DNA of 64,000 nt from Pseudomonas putida (GTDB lineage: Bacteria; Pseudomonadota; Gammaproteobacteria; Pseudomonadales; Pseudomonadaceae). The stretch covers positions 6,014,001-6,078,000 of the forward strand of contig NZ_CP026115.2 of assembly GCF_009883635.2 (NCBI RefSeq), written 5' to 3'. The notes below the pieces were generated by a model that saw nothing but the letters and a program-made list of their open reading frames with translations, was not told the origin of the DNA and searched no databases. This document shows, piece after piece, positions 43,529 through 52,158 of this stretch. Position 1 is the stretch's first letter, and each line of letters starts with the position of its first letter. A program made the translations under genes and the position numbers.

Positions 43529-44950
43529 CTAGCGCTCGCTGATGGCTCGCAGGTTGTCGGAGGTGAAGAAGTCACGTTTCAGGCGAGGGTTGCCACTGTC
43601 TTCGGTGATCCAGCGAATGTCGTTCTTGCCCGCCCCGATCGAGGTCATGTCGAAGAGGTAACGACCATCGGCCAGGTTGTACTGGACTTGGGCCTGCACG
43701 TCGCAAGCGCCGGTTTCGTACACGGGAATCGAAAACCCTTCACGCACCTTCCAGATCTGCCCTTGCTTGTCGAAGTCGACGGCCAGCAGCGGGTTCCAGC
43801 TGTCCTCGTCGATGTAGAACATGCGCTTGGGCGCCTGGTGGCGCATGCCTTGACGGACATTGGCCTCGACCACCCAGACGCGATGCAGCTCATAGCGACG
43901 CGACTGCGGCGTGATCGAGTCATTGCCGGCGAACGCATCTACCTTGGCGGCGGTATCGTATGCACCGAAATCGTTGTAAGGCACCAGCAGCTCTTGCTTG
44001 CCGATCAGCTTCCAGTCGAAACGGTCCATGGTGCCGAAGAAGACGTTTGCCTCGTCCACGGTGTACTGGTTGTCCAGGCCGATCTGCGGCGCGTCGTAGG
44101 AGTACGACGGCATACGGCGCACGCGACGCTGGCCAGGGAAGTAGTAGAAGGTCGTGGCCTGCTCGCCGGCCACAGCCGTTTGCACGGCGGATTGACCGGC
44201 CAACGCGGCAGGCTCCAGGTAGTTGAAGAAGGTCGCGTTTTCCAGACGGCCGTAGGAGGAGAAAAGCGCGCTGCCCTTTTTGCCCCAGGGGGTCAGGAAG
44301 AAGGTGTCGGTGGACTGACGTAACCACTCACCCCCCTTGCGTGGTGAAATACCTGAAATGCTCCGGGGGATTTCAACGCCAACGCCGCGATAGCGCATCT
44401 TCATGTTCCACATCACCTCTGCACCGGTAGTGGGCATCGGGAACGGGATACCCGGAACATGGGCTTCTTCAAGGGCGACACCGGAAGCATCGAGCTTGGC
44501 GAAGCCCACGTTCTGCCTGGTGTTCTCAGCCACGAAGTTCGGCGCGTCGCAGGTACGGCGGGTGGGGAAGACATCCATGCGATAGCCCGGAACCTTTTTG
44601 AACAGTTCCAGCTGGGCCGGTGAAAGCTGGCTCGCGTGTTGCGCCACATTGCTAGAGTCGATGCTGTACAGCGGCTTGTCGCCCTTGAACTTCCAATGCT
44701 CCCCTCGCACCTGGCCGTAGCTCCAGCCCGCCCCCTGTGGCCCTGGAGCGGACCAGGCCGGAATATCCCCGCTAGCACTGGCGGCGCTCTCTCCCCCCAG
44801 CGGCGTCAATTTCGAACCCAACGCCTCTGCCCCCTGGGGCGCAGCCTGTACCGAACAGATCGCGGTCGAGGCCGCAAGGCTTACCAGCAGCTGCCTGAAA
44901 ATACGGCGGGCGGATACGACACTTTCCGACCGTGCAGTGACTTCTTTCAT
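43529..44950 (-). CDS. DUF1329 secreted LolB/LolA-like protein
   Basis: The 473-residue protein has a signal peptide (IFRQLLVSLAASTAICSVQA) and the DUF1329 domain, with characteristic runs GSKLTPLGGESAASASG, IPAWSAPG, DVFPTRRTCDAPNFV and the beta-rich C-terminal half (RRYELHRVWVVEANVRQGMR; RMFYIDEDSWNPLLAVDFDK). The fold is related to LolA/LolB lipoprotein carriers, so it likely shuttles a hydrophobic ligand across the periplasm between the DUF1302 barrel and the MMPL transporter. It is the first gene of the operon; I chose the ATG at 44950, with GAGG upstream. A dyad operator (45034-45057) lies 84 bp before it. Confidence 0.87.
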   Translation of the reverse strand: MKEVTARSESVVSARRIFRQLLVSLAASTAICSVQAAPQGAEALGSKLTPLGGESAASASGDIPAWSAPGPQGAGWSYGQVRGEHWKFKGDKPLYSIDSSNVAQHASQLSPAQLELFKKVPGYRMDVFPTRRTCDAPNFVAENTRQNVGFAKLDASGVALEEAHVPGIPFPMPTTGAEVMWNMKMRYRGVGVEIPRSISGISPRKGGEWLRQSTDTFFLTPWGKKGSALFSSYGRLENATFFNYLEPAALAGQSAVQTAVAGEQATTFYYFPGQRRVRRMPSYSYDAPQIGLDNQYTVDEANVFFGTMDRFDWKLIGKQELLVPYNDFGAYDTAAKVDAFAGNDSITPQSRRYELHRVWVVEANVRQGMRHQAPKRMFYIDEDSWNPLLAVDFDKQGQIWKVREGFSIPVYETGACDVQAQVQYNLADGRYLFDMTSIGAGKNDIRWITEDSGNPRLKRDFFTSDNLRAISER

Positions 44951-45033
44951 TGGAGGTTCCTCAAACAAAGGGCTTGGACCGGCTGCTCGACCTTCCGGGC
45001 GGAAAAATCGGCGCCTTCTGCATCCTGATCAAG

Positions 45034-45057
45034 CGACATGATCAATTGACCATGTCG
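45034..45057. promoter_or_regulatory. proposed TetR operator, site A (before DUF1329 operon)
   Basis: A 24-bp dyad: CGACATG and CATGTCG arms flank a core in which TCAATTGA is itself palindromic; only one symmetric pair mismatches. Read on the minus strand it matches site B (48515-48538) at 20 of 24 positions. A further half-like word TGATCAAGCGA adjoins on the left (45026). Position 84 bp upstream of the DUF1329 start suits repression. Confidence 0.6.
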
Positions 45058-45312
45058 AGCGATCAACACGCAAGCCACATGCCAGAATGCGTCATGAGTG
45101 GATTACGTTAGATAAATCAGCGAGTTGAAGTTATTTAACGATTAATGCATACCTGGCGCCTGCATCTTATTGGGAAGTAAGGAAACATGTGTTACCAAAA
45201 GATGCTTTTAATAGTGCGCCATCTAAAAGATTTACCACTAGCCACACTGAACCCTGGCGACTTCTCGCTTATGCAAGCCCATAACTAATGCGAATGATTC
45301 ACCCATAAAAAA

Positions 45313-45330
45313 ACCGCCCCTAGAGGCGGT
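45313..45330 (-). terminator. Rho-independent terminator of the PhyH-DAO-membrane protein operon
   Basis: On the minus strand ACCGCC...GGCGGT forms a 6-bp stem (loop of 6) followed directly by a run of seven T residues, the textbook form. It lies about 95 bp beyond the stop of the membrane-protein gene. The A-run on the other side makes it weaker as a terminator in the plus direction. Confidence 0.85.
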
Positions 45331-45423
45331 AAAAAAGCAGGCTTTCGCCCGCCATGGAGTAACAGCAGATATCAGTCCACTCTTCCCGCCAGCCATTGAA
45401 CAACCCGTTAACTACCCCGCAAC

Positions 45424-46104
45424 TTAACGGGGATGAAGCATGGCGTGTGAGGACACTGTACTTGAGCGCTGAAGTGCCCCATAGGCATAAAACAACTGCA
45501 TAATCGAATAGGACCAGGTCAGGAAAGCACAGGTCATGAAGACCATCTTGGTGTCATCCCCTGGGATCGGGAAGAAGTCATACCGCAGCGCGATCGTCAA
45601 CCCCGCCGCCCCTCCCAGCAAGGTGGCCAGCGCGTGCAGCGACTCGCCGGCACGTACCAGCCGCCAGATGAAGTAGACCAGGAACAACGTGTACAGCGAC
45701 CACATCAACACATAGAAATAAGGCAGCGCCGCTTTAAAGCTCGTCGACAGGTAATAAATGGCCGTCGCGGCAAAAGCGATCAAAAACAATATCACGTCCT
45801 TTGCCGGGGACGGCTTGTAATTATGCGTCACGGCCATCAATCCGAGCGTTGCAATAATCGGCACGCCGACCCCGCGGGAAAAAGCATCCAGAAAAATGGC
45901 AATATTATAATTGGCCTGCCACCCCGTGGCGATGAACGTCGTAAAGTTGGTTGCGGAAACACCTACAATCAAGAACTCCACGCCCAGCAGATAATTCTTG
46001 CGCCTGATAAATGCAACGCCATAACCCAAGCCACACACCACCAGCAGCACACATGAGATCAACGCAAACAAATCTATGAGTTCCACGATAACAGCCTCTG
46101 TCAA
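45424..46104 (-). CDS. integral membrane protein of unknown function
   Basis: The 226-residue product is almost entirely hydrophobic with about seven membrane helices (LFALISCVLLVVCGLGYGVAF region; GVEFLIVGVSATNFTTFIA; GVPIIATLGLMAVTHNYKP; DVILFLIAFAATAIYYLS; YVLMWSLYTLFLVYFIWRL; TLLGGAAGLTIALRYDFF; MVFMTCAFLTWSYSIMQLF). I do not recognise the family; it could be a permease subunit or membrane-anchored partner. It is the last gene of the PhyH-DAO operon, 56 bp downstream of the DAO gene, and is followed by a clear terminator. An import or efflux role for the operon's substrate is inferred from position only. Confidence 0.7.
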   Translation of the reverse strand: MTEAVIVELIDLFALISCVLLVVCGLGYGVAFIRRKNYLLGVEFLIVGVSATNFTTFIATGWQANYNIAIFLDAFSRGVGVPIIATLGLMAVTHNYKPSPAKDVILFLIAFAATAIYYLSTSFKAALPYFYVLMWSLYTLFLVYFIWRLVRAGESLHALATLLGGAAGLTIALRYDFFPIPGDDTKMVFMTCAFLTWSYSIMQLFYAYGALQRSSTVSSHAMLHPR

Positions 46105-46160
46105 AAGGGTTGCGCCGTCGCTCTACAATGACGGGCATAGAACAAGCACATCAAATGCAA

Positions 46161-47528
46161 TCAGCCCTTGTTGGCTTTGTCTTTACGCACTTTTCTATCG
46201 GTCCAGTCATCCAGCAACTTGGCCGCCGCAAAGGCAGCGTGTACGGCGCACCATTGCAAGGGTTCAGGCAGCAAGGACGGGGTCTTGTGTTGCAGTGCCG
46301 CCAGCAGTTCAGGCGACTTGCCGTTGATTTGCTCGGCAAACAGCTTGCCGATCAACGATTGCGTGCCCAGCCCGTGGCCCGAGCAGCCAGTGGTGTAGTA
46401 AATGTTCTGCTTCGCGCCCATGGCACCGATCACCGGCAGGAAGTCGTAGGCACCACTGACGTAACCACTCCAGCAGTGCTTGACGCCCAGGCCTTGCAAC
46501 ATCGGATAGCGCTCACGCAGTACCTTTGCCAATGCGGTGTAGGCGTCATGGTCCGGGATATTGGGCGTCTTCGAACCGTAGGCATAACCTAGCTTCTTGA
46601 CGGTTAACACCATCGTGCCGTGCGCCGTCAGGCGGTGGCTTTCCATGGTGTAGTGCGGTGTGATGATCCCTTCCCTCCCTTGCCAGCCGAGGGCAGCCAA
46701 CTGCTGCGTCGACAGCGGTTGGGTTTCGATTGCAGACACCCGAATCGCCGCGACCTTGTTGCGCAACACCCCCAGTTGCGGGGTATAGGCGTTGGTTGCC
46801 AGCACCATCACCGGGGCGGTTGCACGGCCATGGGCAGTCTTGCAGGTAATGACCGGCCCTTCGCTGAAACCCAGCAACGGCGTGCGTTCGTAGAGCTTCA
46901 CCCCCGCCTCGATGGCCGCGCGCCGCAGGCCGCCGATGTACTTCCCGGGGTTCAAGGTGCCGCCGCACTGCTCGGTGGCGAACAGAAACGCTGGGGGGAT
47001 ACCCCGCGCACGCATCTCGGCACCGTCGACGAAGCGGCTTGTCGCTCCCAGTTTATGACCCAGCGCCATGTTTTCCCGCAAGCGCTTCTCTTGGCTGGGA
47101 TGAACACCTGCCCGCAGCACGCCCGAAGGATTGTAGTCACAGTCGATACCCAAGGCTTTGAAGCGACCTTCCACATAGGGCACCGCCTCGTCATAGAACC
47201 TGACGAACTGAGTCGCCTGCTCCACGCCCACGCGCTTGACGAACATGTCGTACTCGATACCCATGCTGCCCAGCAGGTAACCGGCATTGCGGCCACTGGC
47301 ACCGAAGCCGGCGAATTCCTGTTCCAGTACGATCACATCCGCCCCGAGCGCCTTGAGTTCCAGTGCGGTCGAAAGCCCGGCAAAACCGGCGCCGATCACG
47401 ATCACATCGGCCTGCGCGTGACCTTCGAGGGTCGGCTGCAGATCAGCCGGTCTTTCCACCCATCCACCCAGACTGCGAAACTTCAACGGTGCTGCGTCAC
47501 CATCGGCCGCATTGTTCAACGCGTTCAT
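46161..47528 (-). CDS. FAD-dependent oxidoreductase, DAO family
   Basis: The 455-residue flavoprotein has an N-terminal FAD motif VIVIGAGFAGLSTALELKA followed by VLEQEFAGFGASGRNAGYLL, the layout of D-amino-acid oxidase/GlcB-type enzymes such as gamma-glutamylputrescine oxidase. A second binding segment is TGCSGHGLGTQSLIGKLFAE near the C-terminus. Such enzymes oxidise amines or amino acids to imines. The start is the ATG at 47528, with GGGAG upstream; a GTG at 47537 is possible. It lies 20 bp behind the PhyH gene. An amine oxidation step fits the amine-related genes at 52-59 kb, but that is inference. Confidence 0.83.
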   Translation of the reverse strand: MNALNNAADGDAAPLKFRSLGGWVERPADLQPTLEGHAQADVIVIGAGFAGLSTALELKALGADVIVLEQEFAGFGASGRNAGYLLGSMGIEYDMFVKRVGVEQATQFVRFYDEAVPYVEGRFKALGIDCDYNPSGVLRAGVHPSQEKRLRENMALGHKLGATSRFVDGAEMRARGIPPAFLFATEQCGGTLNPGKYIGGLRRAAIEAGVKLYERTPLLGFSEGPVITCKTAHGRATAPVMVLATNAYTPQLGVLRNKVAAIRVSAIETQPLSTQQLAALGWQGREGIITPHYTMESHRLTAHGTMVLTVKKLGYAYGSKTPNIPDHDAYTALAKVLRERYPMLQGLGVKHCWSGYVSGAYDFLPVIGAMGAKQNIYYTTGCSGHGLGTQSLIGKLFAEQINGKSPELLAALQHKTPSLLPEPLQWCAVHAAFAAAKLLDDWTDRKVRKDKANKG

Positions 47529-47548
47529 TCGCGTCACTCCCAGAATTG

Positions 47549-48436
47549 TCAGAAGCCTTTACCCGGCTCGGAGAAAGCCGGCATGCCCAGGAGCTCTTGC
47601 GGGTCGCGCATCTGGCCATCGATTTCCACCCAGCCGAGCAACGTGGAACTGGCACTCCAGCCCAGCAGGCGTTGCATTTCACCTGGGAGCTGGCGAACAC
47701 GTTCGACGGGAATGGACAGGAAGTGATTCTCTTCAAGGCGCAGGAAGGCCAGGTCGTAGGCCATCGTCAGGCCAGTACGAGGGGCATCCGTCGTGTTGGC
47801 GCCGCCGCCGTGATACACCGAGCCGATCCAGAGCAGCGCGGAGCCAGCCTTCATTTGCGCAGCGACGGTCTCTTCCTGGGTGGGCATTCGCTCGTCATCC
47901 CACTGATGGCTACCAGGGATGACGCGCGTCGCACCGTTCTCTTCGGTGAAGTCTGAAATGGCCAGCATCATTTGCAGCCTGGCCTCACGCCCATACTGTG
48001 GGTGCCGCCAGAGCGAAGTGGCATCGTCACGGTGCAGGGGCTGGAGGCCTTGCCCCGGGCCAATCTGGATCGCCTGGGTGATGCTCAGTTGAATATCAGG
48101 CGCCATCTCGATGCGGTCGCTGCCCACCCAGACGTGGGTAGGGGTTTGCAGGATCTGCCTGGCCGCGCCAAGGAACAGCGGGTGCAGTGCCACCTCCACG
48201 GCGGTGTCGCTGCGCCCGATGATGCGGGCCACACGGCGGGTCTGGGTGCCTGCGAAGTAAGGATCGACACCGCAAGGTGTGACCTTCAGGTAGCTGTCCA
48301 GCTCTTCGGTGAGGGATTTCAGCGTTGCCGGTGAAACCAAGTCGGCAATGATGACGCCACCGTCACGGCGGATGATGTCCACCACCTGCTCGATCGAGGC
48401 GTCGCTGCTGACTGTGGAGAGCGCTCGTGTATCCAT
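47549..48436 (-). CDS. PhyH-family dioxygenase (paralogue of the one at 37476)
   Basis: The 295-residue enzyme keeps the iron triad: His135 and Asp137 in LHRDDATSLW and His209 in VYHGGGANTT. It shares the block AISDFTEENGATRVIPGSHQ with the dioxygenase at 37476-38345, and the first two iron ligands have the same residue numbers, so the two are related copies with different promoters. It is the first gene of a three-gene operon (PhyH, DAO oxidoreductase, membrane protein). Proposed operator site B lies 79 bp upstream, between it and the divergent TetR gene, so TetR probably controls it. The substrate is unknown. Confidence 0.85.
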   Translation of the reverse strand: MDTRALSTVSSDASIEQVVDIIRRDGGVIIADLVSPATLKSLTEELDSYLKVTPCGVDPYFAGTQTRRVARIIGRSDTAVEVALHPLFLGAARQILQTPTHVWVGSDRIEMAPDIQLSITQAIQIGPGQGLQPLHRDDATSLWRHPQYGREARLQMMLAISDFTEENGATRVIPGSHQWDDERMPTQEETVAAQMKAGSALLWIGSVYHGGGANTTDAPRTGLTMAYDLAFLRLEENHFLSIPVERVRQLPGEMQRLLGWSASSTLLGWVEIDGQMRDPQELLGMPAFSEPGKGF

Positions 48437-48514
48437 CTGCTTTCTACCTGTCTGGTTTTGTCATTGTTCTGTCCACCGAGGCCGGGCGACCTGGGAGGTG
48501 AACTCATCATTACC

Positions 48515-48538
48515 GAACATGGTCACTTGATCAAGTCG
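48515..48538. promoter_or_regulatory. proposed TetR operator, site B (between PhyH operon and tetR)
   Basis: The core ACTTGATCAAGT (48525-48536) is a perfect 12-bp palindrome. The whole 24 bp matches the minus-strand reading of site A at 20 positions, sharing ACATGGTCA, TTGATCA and GTCG. It sits in the 250-bp divergent promoter of the PhyH operon and the TetR gene, where an autoregulated repressor would bind. Confidence 0.6.
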
Positions 48539-48686
48539 TTTGATTTGAATTTTCCGTACCCTACCGTGCCCATACGGAATGGGATTGCATCGACTCATGG
48601 ATTGAGACTTGACCTTGCGCTAGCATTCGTCACCGTCAACGCCGGGCCAAGGGGCCGGCGGCAATACCGAAAAGGGAGAACGCTCA

Positions 48687-49268
48687 ATGGCTCGGATTGG
48701 TGCTGAAGAGCGCAGGCAGGACTTTATCGAGGCCACCGTAAAGGTGATCGCGGAACATGGGGTGGCCAACGCCACAACCCGGCGAATCGCTGCGGCGGCA
48801 GATTCGCCGCTGGCATCGTTGCACTATGTCTTCCACACCAAGGACGAGCTGTTCTATGCGGTCTACGAGTCCTTGATCAACATGCCGCAACAATCGTTGC
48901 AACACGTGCCGACAGGCGCCACGGCGGCGGAATCGGTGGGGGAAATGCTGCGACAGCTGGTCAACTGGTTCACCGCCCACCCGGAAATGGCCACCACGCA
49001 GTTCGAACTGTTTTGCTGGAACCTGCGCAACAATCCAGAGATGGCAACCAAGATCTATGCCGTTTCCCTCGAAGCGGCCCAACAGGCCATCGTGAAGGTC
49101 ACCGACGGCGCGCTGGACCAGGCAGCACTGACCACTATCAGCCGCTTGCTGATCAATCTGTTCGACGGCCTGATGCTCGCCTGGTCCGCCCACGGCGACC
49201 GTGCACGCCTTGAGGCCGAGACCGAGACCGCCTGCCAGGCAGTCAAGTTGCTGGTGGCCAGTTACTGA
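48687..49268 (+). CDS. TetR-family transcriptional regulator
   Basis: The 193-residue protein has the TetR N-terminal helix-turn-helix (RQDFIEATVKVIAEHGVANA, then TTRRIAAAADSPLASLHYVF and HTKDELFYAVYESL) and a helical ligand-binding domain. TetR repressors leave DNA when they bind the inducing compound, often the pathway substrate. It is flanked by the PhyH operon (divergent) and the monooxygenase operon (same strand, 274 bp on). Three similar dyads (45034-45057, 48515-48538, 49488-49505) before these operons and the envelope operon are its likely sites. Confidence 0.9.
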   Translation: MARIGAEERRQDFIEATVKVIAEHGVANATTRRIAAAADSPLASLHYVFHTKDELFYAVYESLINMPQQSLQHVPTGATAAESVGEMLRQLVNWFTAHPEMATTQFELFCWNLRNNPEMATKIYAVSLEAAQQAIVKVTDGALDQAALTTISRLLINLFDGLMLAWSAHGDRARLEAETETACQAVKLLVASY

Positions 49269-49411
49269 GGCCCCACAGGATTCGCCGTGCTGCGTCGCTG
49301 TACGGCGATCCCCTCCCCCTCCGGCCCTGAAAGCCGCAGCGCCCCTTCGAACGCTCCGATGACGATACCTACCAGACTGACCCAGTCTGATCGTTGATCG
49401 GCGAAGCGACA

Positions 49412-49457
49412 GGTGCAAATCATCCTGAAATACCAGTGACGTGGTGCATTTTGCACC
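49412..49457. promoter_or_regulatory. GGTGCA repeats upstream of the monooxygenase
   Basis: GGTGCAAATCA (49412-49422) is identical to the word before the PucR-type regulator. Starting 31 bp later is GGTGCA-TTT-TGCACC (49443-49457), a perfect inverted repeat. The equal spacing in both promoters suggests one regulator, possibly the PucR-type protein at 35984-37237. Confidence 0.35.
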
Positions 49458-49487
49458 TTGTTCCACCCTTCCTGCGACTTTATTCTG

Positions 49488-49505
49488 AGTCAAATGATCA
49501 AGTCA
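49488..49505. promoter_or_regulatory. proposed TetR operator, site C (before the monooxygenase)
   Basis: AGTCAAATGATCAAGTCA shares GTCA and TGATCAAGTC with site B in the same spacing (14 of 18 positions). Its downstream edge is 37 bp before the monooxygenase ATG, a place where binding would block transcription. A further GATCA follows at 49509. Confidence 0.5.
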
Positions 49506-49542
49506 AAAGATCAGTCTCTATAACACAACAATAGGAGGCGAC

Positions 49543-51069
49543 ATGTCCTCTCACACTGCTCTTCCGGTTGAGCCGCTCGATGTTCTGATCATGGGAGCCG
49601 GTGTGTCTGGCATCGGCGCGGCGGCCTACCTGCGACGCCAGCAACCGAACAAGACCTTTGCCATCCTCGAGTCCCGCGAGCGCGTGGGGGGTACCTGGGA
49701 CCTGTTCCGTTACCCCGGCATCCGTTCCGACTCGGACCTCTACACCTTCGGTTTTGACTTCAAGCCCTGGACCAAGGCCAAGTCCCTGGCGGACGCCGCA
49801 GACATTCTGGAGTACCTGATCGAAGCCATCGACGAGCACCAGCTGGGCCCCTTCATTCAGTACCAGCAGAAGGTCATCTCGGCCAACTGGCAGAGTGAAA
49901 AGGGCCTGTGGGCGGTGCGCATCGAGGATGGTCAAACGGCGCAGGTCCGTACCCTCGAATGCCGCTGGCTGTTCAGCGCAGGTGGCTACTACCGCTACGA
50001 CCAGGGTTTCACGCCCCTCTTCGAGGGTACCGAACAGTTCAAGGGCCAGATCATCCATCCGCAACACTGGCCGGAAGACCTCGACTACACCGGCAAGCGC
50101 GTCGTGGTCATTGGCAGTGGCGCAACTGCGGTAACCCTGATCCCGGCCATGGCGGACAAGGTCGCCAGCATCACCATGCTGCAGCGCACGCCCTCCTACA
50201 TCATCAACCAGCCCGCCAACGATGGGGTTGCAGCGTTCCTGCGCAAGGTTCTGCCCGCGCAAACCGCCTATTCCTTGACGCGCTACAAGAATGCCAAGAT
50301 CACCTTGGCCTTCTGGGGCTTCTGCCAGCGCTTCCCCAAGCTTTCGAAGAAACTGCTGCTGTGGCTGACCCGCAAGGAGTTGCCGAAAGACTACCCGGTC
50401 GACGTGGATTTCAACCCGCCTTACAACCCGTGGGATCAGCGCCTGTGCTCGGTGCCCGAAGGCGATTTGTTCAAAGCCATCAGCGCGGGCAAAGCCGACA
50501 TCGTCACCGATCATATCGAGCGGTTCACCGAGCACGGTGTATTGCTCAAGTCAGGCAAGATGCTCAAGGCCGATATCATCGTCACCGCCACGGGGCTGAA
50601 CGTGCAGCTGTTCGGTGGCATCACCCTGCACAAGGACGGCAAACCGGTCGTGCTCAGCGAGACCCTGGCCTACAAAGGCATGATGCTCTCCGGTGTCCCC
50701 AATTTTGCATTCGCGGTGGGCTATACCAACTCGTCCTGGACCTTGAAAGTCTGCCTGCTGTGCGACCATTTCTGCCGCTTGCTGGGCTTGATGGAGCGCG
50801 AAGGCTACAACGTCTGTGAGCCCAAGGCGCCGGAAGGTATCGAAACCCGCCCCTTGCTCGACTTTGGTGCCGGCTACGTACAGCGCGCGTTGGACAGCAT
50901 GCCGCGCCAGGGCCCGCGCGAACCCTGGGTGATGTCGATGGATTACTTCCGCGACGTCAAACTGCTGCGCCGTGGCACGGTGGCAGACAAGTGCCTGAAG
51001 TTCACCGCAGTACCCAACGCGCCCTTGCACGCCGATGTCCAGTTGCAGCAGCAAGGTAGCCGCCGATGA
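49543..51069 (+). CDS. Baeyer-Villiger monooxygenase (flavin-binding)
   Basis: The 508-residue flavoprotein has the FAD motif GAGVSG at 18-23, the type I Baeyer-Villiger fingerprint [12 protein letters not shown] starting at residue 166 (Phe166, His172, Trp176) and the NADPH motif [15 protein letters not shown] just after. Such enzymes insert oxygen beside a ketone carbonyl, giving an ester or lactone, or oxidise sulphides. From memory, a similar P. putida KT2440 enzyme converts medium-chain aliphatic ketones; identity with it is unchecked. Its stop overlaps the start of an alpha/beta hydrolase (ATGA), which would cleave the ester formed. Proposed TetR site C and the GGTGCA repeats lie in its promoter. 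Confidence 0.9.
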   Translation: MSSHTALPVEPLDVLIMGAGVSGIGAAAYLRRQQPNKTFAILESRERVGGTWDLFRYPGIRSDSDLYTFGFDFKPWTKAKSLADAADILEYLIEAIDEHQLGPFIQYQQKVISANWQSEKGLWAVRIEDGQTAQVRTLECRWLFSAGGYYRYDQGFTPLFEGTEQFKGQIIHPQHWPEDLDYTGKRVVVIGSGATAVTLIPAMADKVASITMLQRTPSYIINQPANDGVAAFLRKVLPAQTAYSLTRYKNAKITLAFWGFCQRFPKLSKKLLLWLTRKELPKDYPVDVDFNPPYNPWDQRLCSVPEGDLFKAISAGKADIVTDHIERFTEHGVLLKSGKMLKADIIVTATGLNVQLFGGITLHKDGKPVVLSETLAYKGMMLSGVPNFAFAVGYTNSSWTLKVCLLCDHFCRLLGLMEREGYNVCEPKAPEGIETRPLLDFGAGYVQRALDSMPRQGPREPWVMSMDYFRDVKLLRRGTVADKCLKFTAVPNAPLHADVQLQQQGSRR

Positions 51070-51941
51070 GCACCGATCGTTTCTGCGAACTGCCGGGCGA
51101 GCGCAAGCTCTGCTATCGCAGCCATGGCGACGAAACCGCCCCGGCAGTTGTGCTTATCGTCGGCCTCGGGCTGCAACTGACCTACTGGCCGCAGCCGCTC
51201 ATCGATGGTTTGGTCGAGCAAGGCTTGCGGGTCATCACGCTGGACAACCGTGACGCGGGCCGCTCGTTCTTCACGGATGTGGCGCCCCCCACGACCCTGC
51301 AGCAGTTCCTGCGCAAGCGCACACCCGGCTATGACCTGGGTGACATGGCCAACGACGTGCTCGGGCTCATGGACAACTTGAAGCTGGCAACGGCTCATGT
51401 GGTGGGGATGTCGATGGGCGGCATGATCGCCCAGACCCTCGCCGCGCGTTACCCCGAACGCGTCAGCACCCTGACCTCGATCTTCTCCACCACAGGTTCG
51501 CTGCGCGTCGGCCAGCCGGCGCTCAAAGCCCTGTTCCAGCTGCTGCGCCGCCCACCGCGCAACCAGCACGAAAGCGTTCGCGACTACGTGGACATCATGG
51601 GGCTGATCGGTTCGCGGCTGGAGTGGAACGAGCCGGCCCTGCGTGACTACGCCACGCAAGCCTGGCCGCGAGGTGGCGGTGAGGCCAGCAACCTCGGCAC
51701 CGCCAGGCAGATCGGCGCGATCATCAATTCCGGTGACCGTACCCAGGAGTTGCAGCGGATTCGCTGCCCCACGCTGGTCATTCATGGCGACAAAGACCTC
51801 ATGGTCGCCACCAATGGCGGGTTTGCCACGGCGTCAGCGATTCCTGGCGCCAGCTTGGTGCTGCTACCCGGGATGGGGCATGACTTGCCGACGTGCCTGT
51901 CGGGCACGCTGCTGTCCCTACTGACGGGGCACATGCGATAG
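51066..51941 (+). CDS. alpha/beta hydrolase coupled to the Baeyer-Villiger monooxygenase
   Basis: The 291-residue hydrolase has its nucleophile serine in [12 protein letters not shown], the acid in [10 protein letters not shown] and histidine in LPGMGHDLP, with the oxyanion region [11 protein letters not shown]. The LDNRDAGRS motif and lid helices are typical of esterase/aclacinomycin methylesterase-like members. A 4-bp ATGA overlap with the monooxygenase gene indicates tight co-translation. The likely job is to cleave the ester or lactone made by that enzyme into an alcohol and an acid; the iron alcohol dehydrogenase downstream could then oxidise the alcohol. The order of steps is inference. 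Confidence 0.9.
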   Translation: MSTDRFCELPGERKLCYRSHGDETAPAVVLIVGLGLQLTYWPQPLIDGLVEQGLRVITLDNRDAGRSFFTDVAPPTTLQQFLRKRTPGYDLGDMANDVLGLMDNLKLATAHVVGMSMGGMIAQTLAARYPERVSTLTSIFSTTGSLRVGQPALKALFQLLRRPPRNQHESVRDYVDIMGLIGSRLEWNEPALRDYATQAWPRGGGEASNLGTARQIGAIINSGDRTQELQRIRCPTLVIHGDKDLMVATNGGFATASAIPGASLVLLPGMGHDLPTCLSGTLLSLLTGHMR

Positions 51942-51955
51942 CACAGATTTCCTTT

Positions 51956-51987
51956 AGGGGCCCGTCGCTTGGTCGCCCCTCTTTTTA
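51956..51987 (+). terminator. Rho-independent terminator after the monooxygenase-hydrolase pair
   Basis: AGGGGC (51956-51961) pairs with GCCCCT (51975-51980), followed by CTTTTTATT. This ends the monooxygenase-hydrolase transcript, so the dehydrogenase-permease block downstream should have its own promoter in 51988-52158. Confidence 0.85.
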
Positions 51988-52158
51988 TTCCGCTGGAGGC
52001 TTTACGCAACACGCTTGAGCAAGACCCAAAACAACAACATTCCGGCCTGCGACTAACCGCCAGGCCCACATCACACGCCAGCGCCGTTAACCACGGCCAG
52101 GCGCGGATGCTCCTCCACTGCCCTTTCGACAATGACAACAATTGAGCAAGAGGTACGT

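Larger units (their letters stand above)
44951..45423. other. gene-free promoter region between two minus-strand operons
   Basis: This 473-bp gap has no credible gene. It holds the promoter and proposed operator (45034-45057) of the DUF1329 operon, then an AT-rich run (about 45060-45300), and finally the terminator (45313-45330) of the PhyH-oxidoreductase-membrane protein operon that reads in from the right. Confidence 0.7.
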
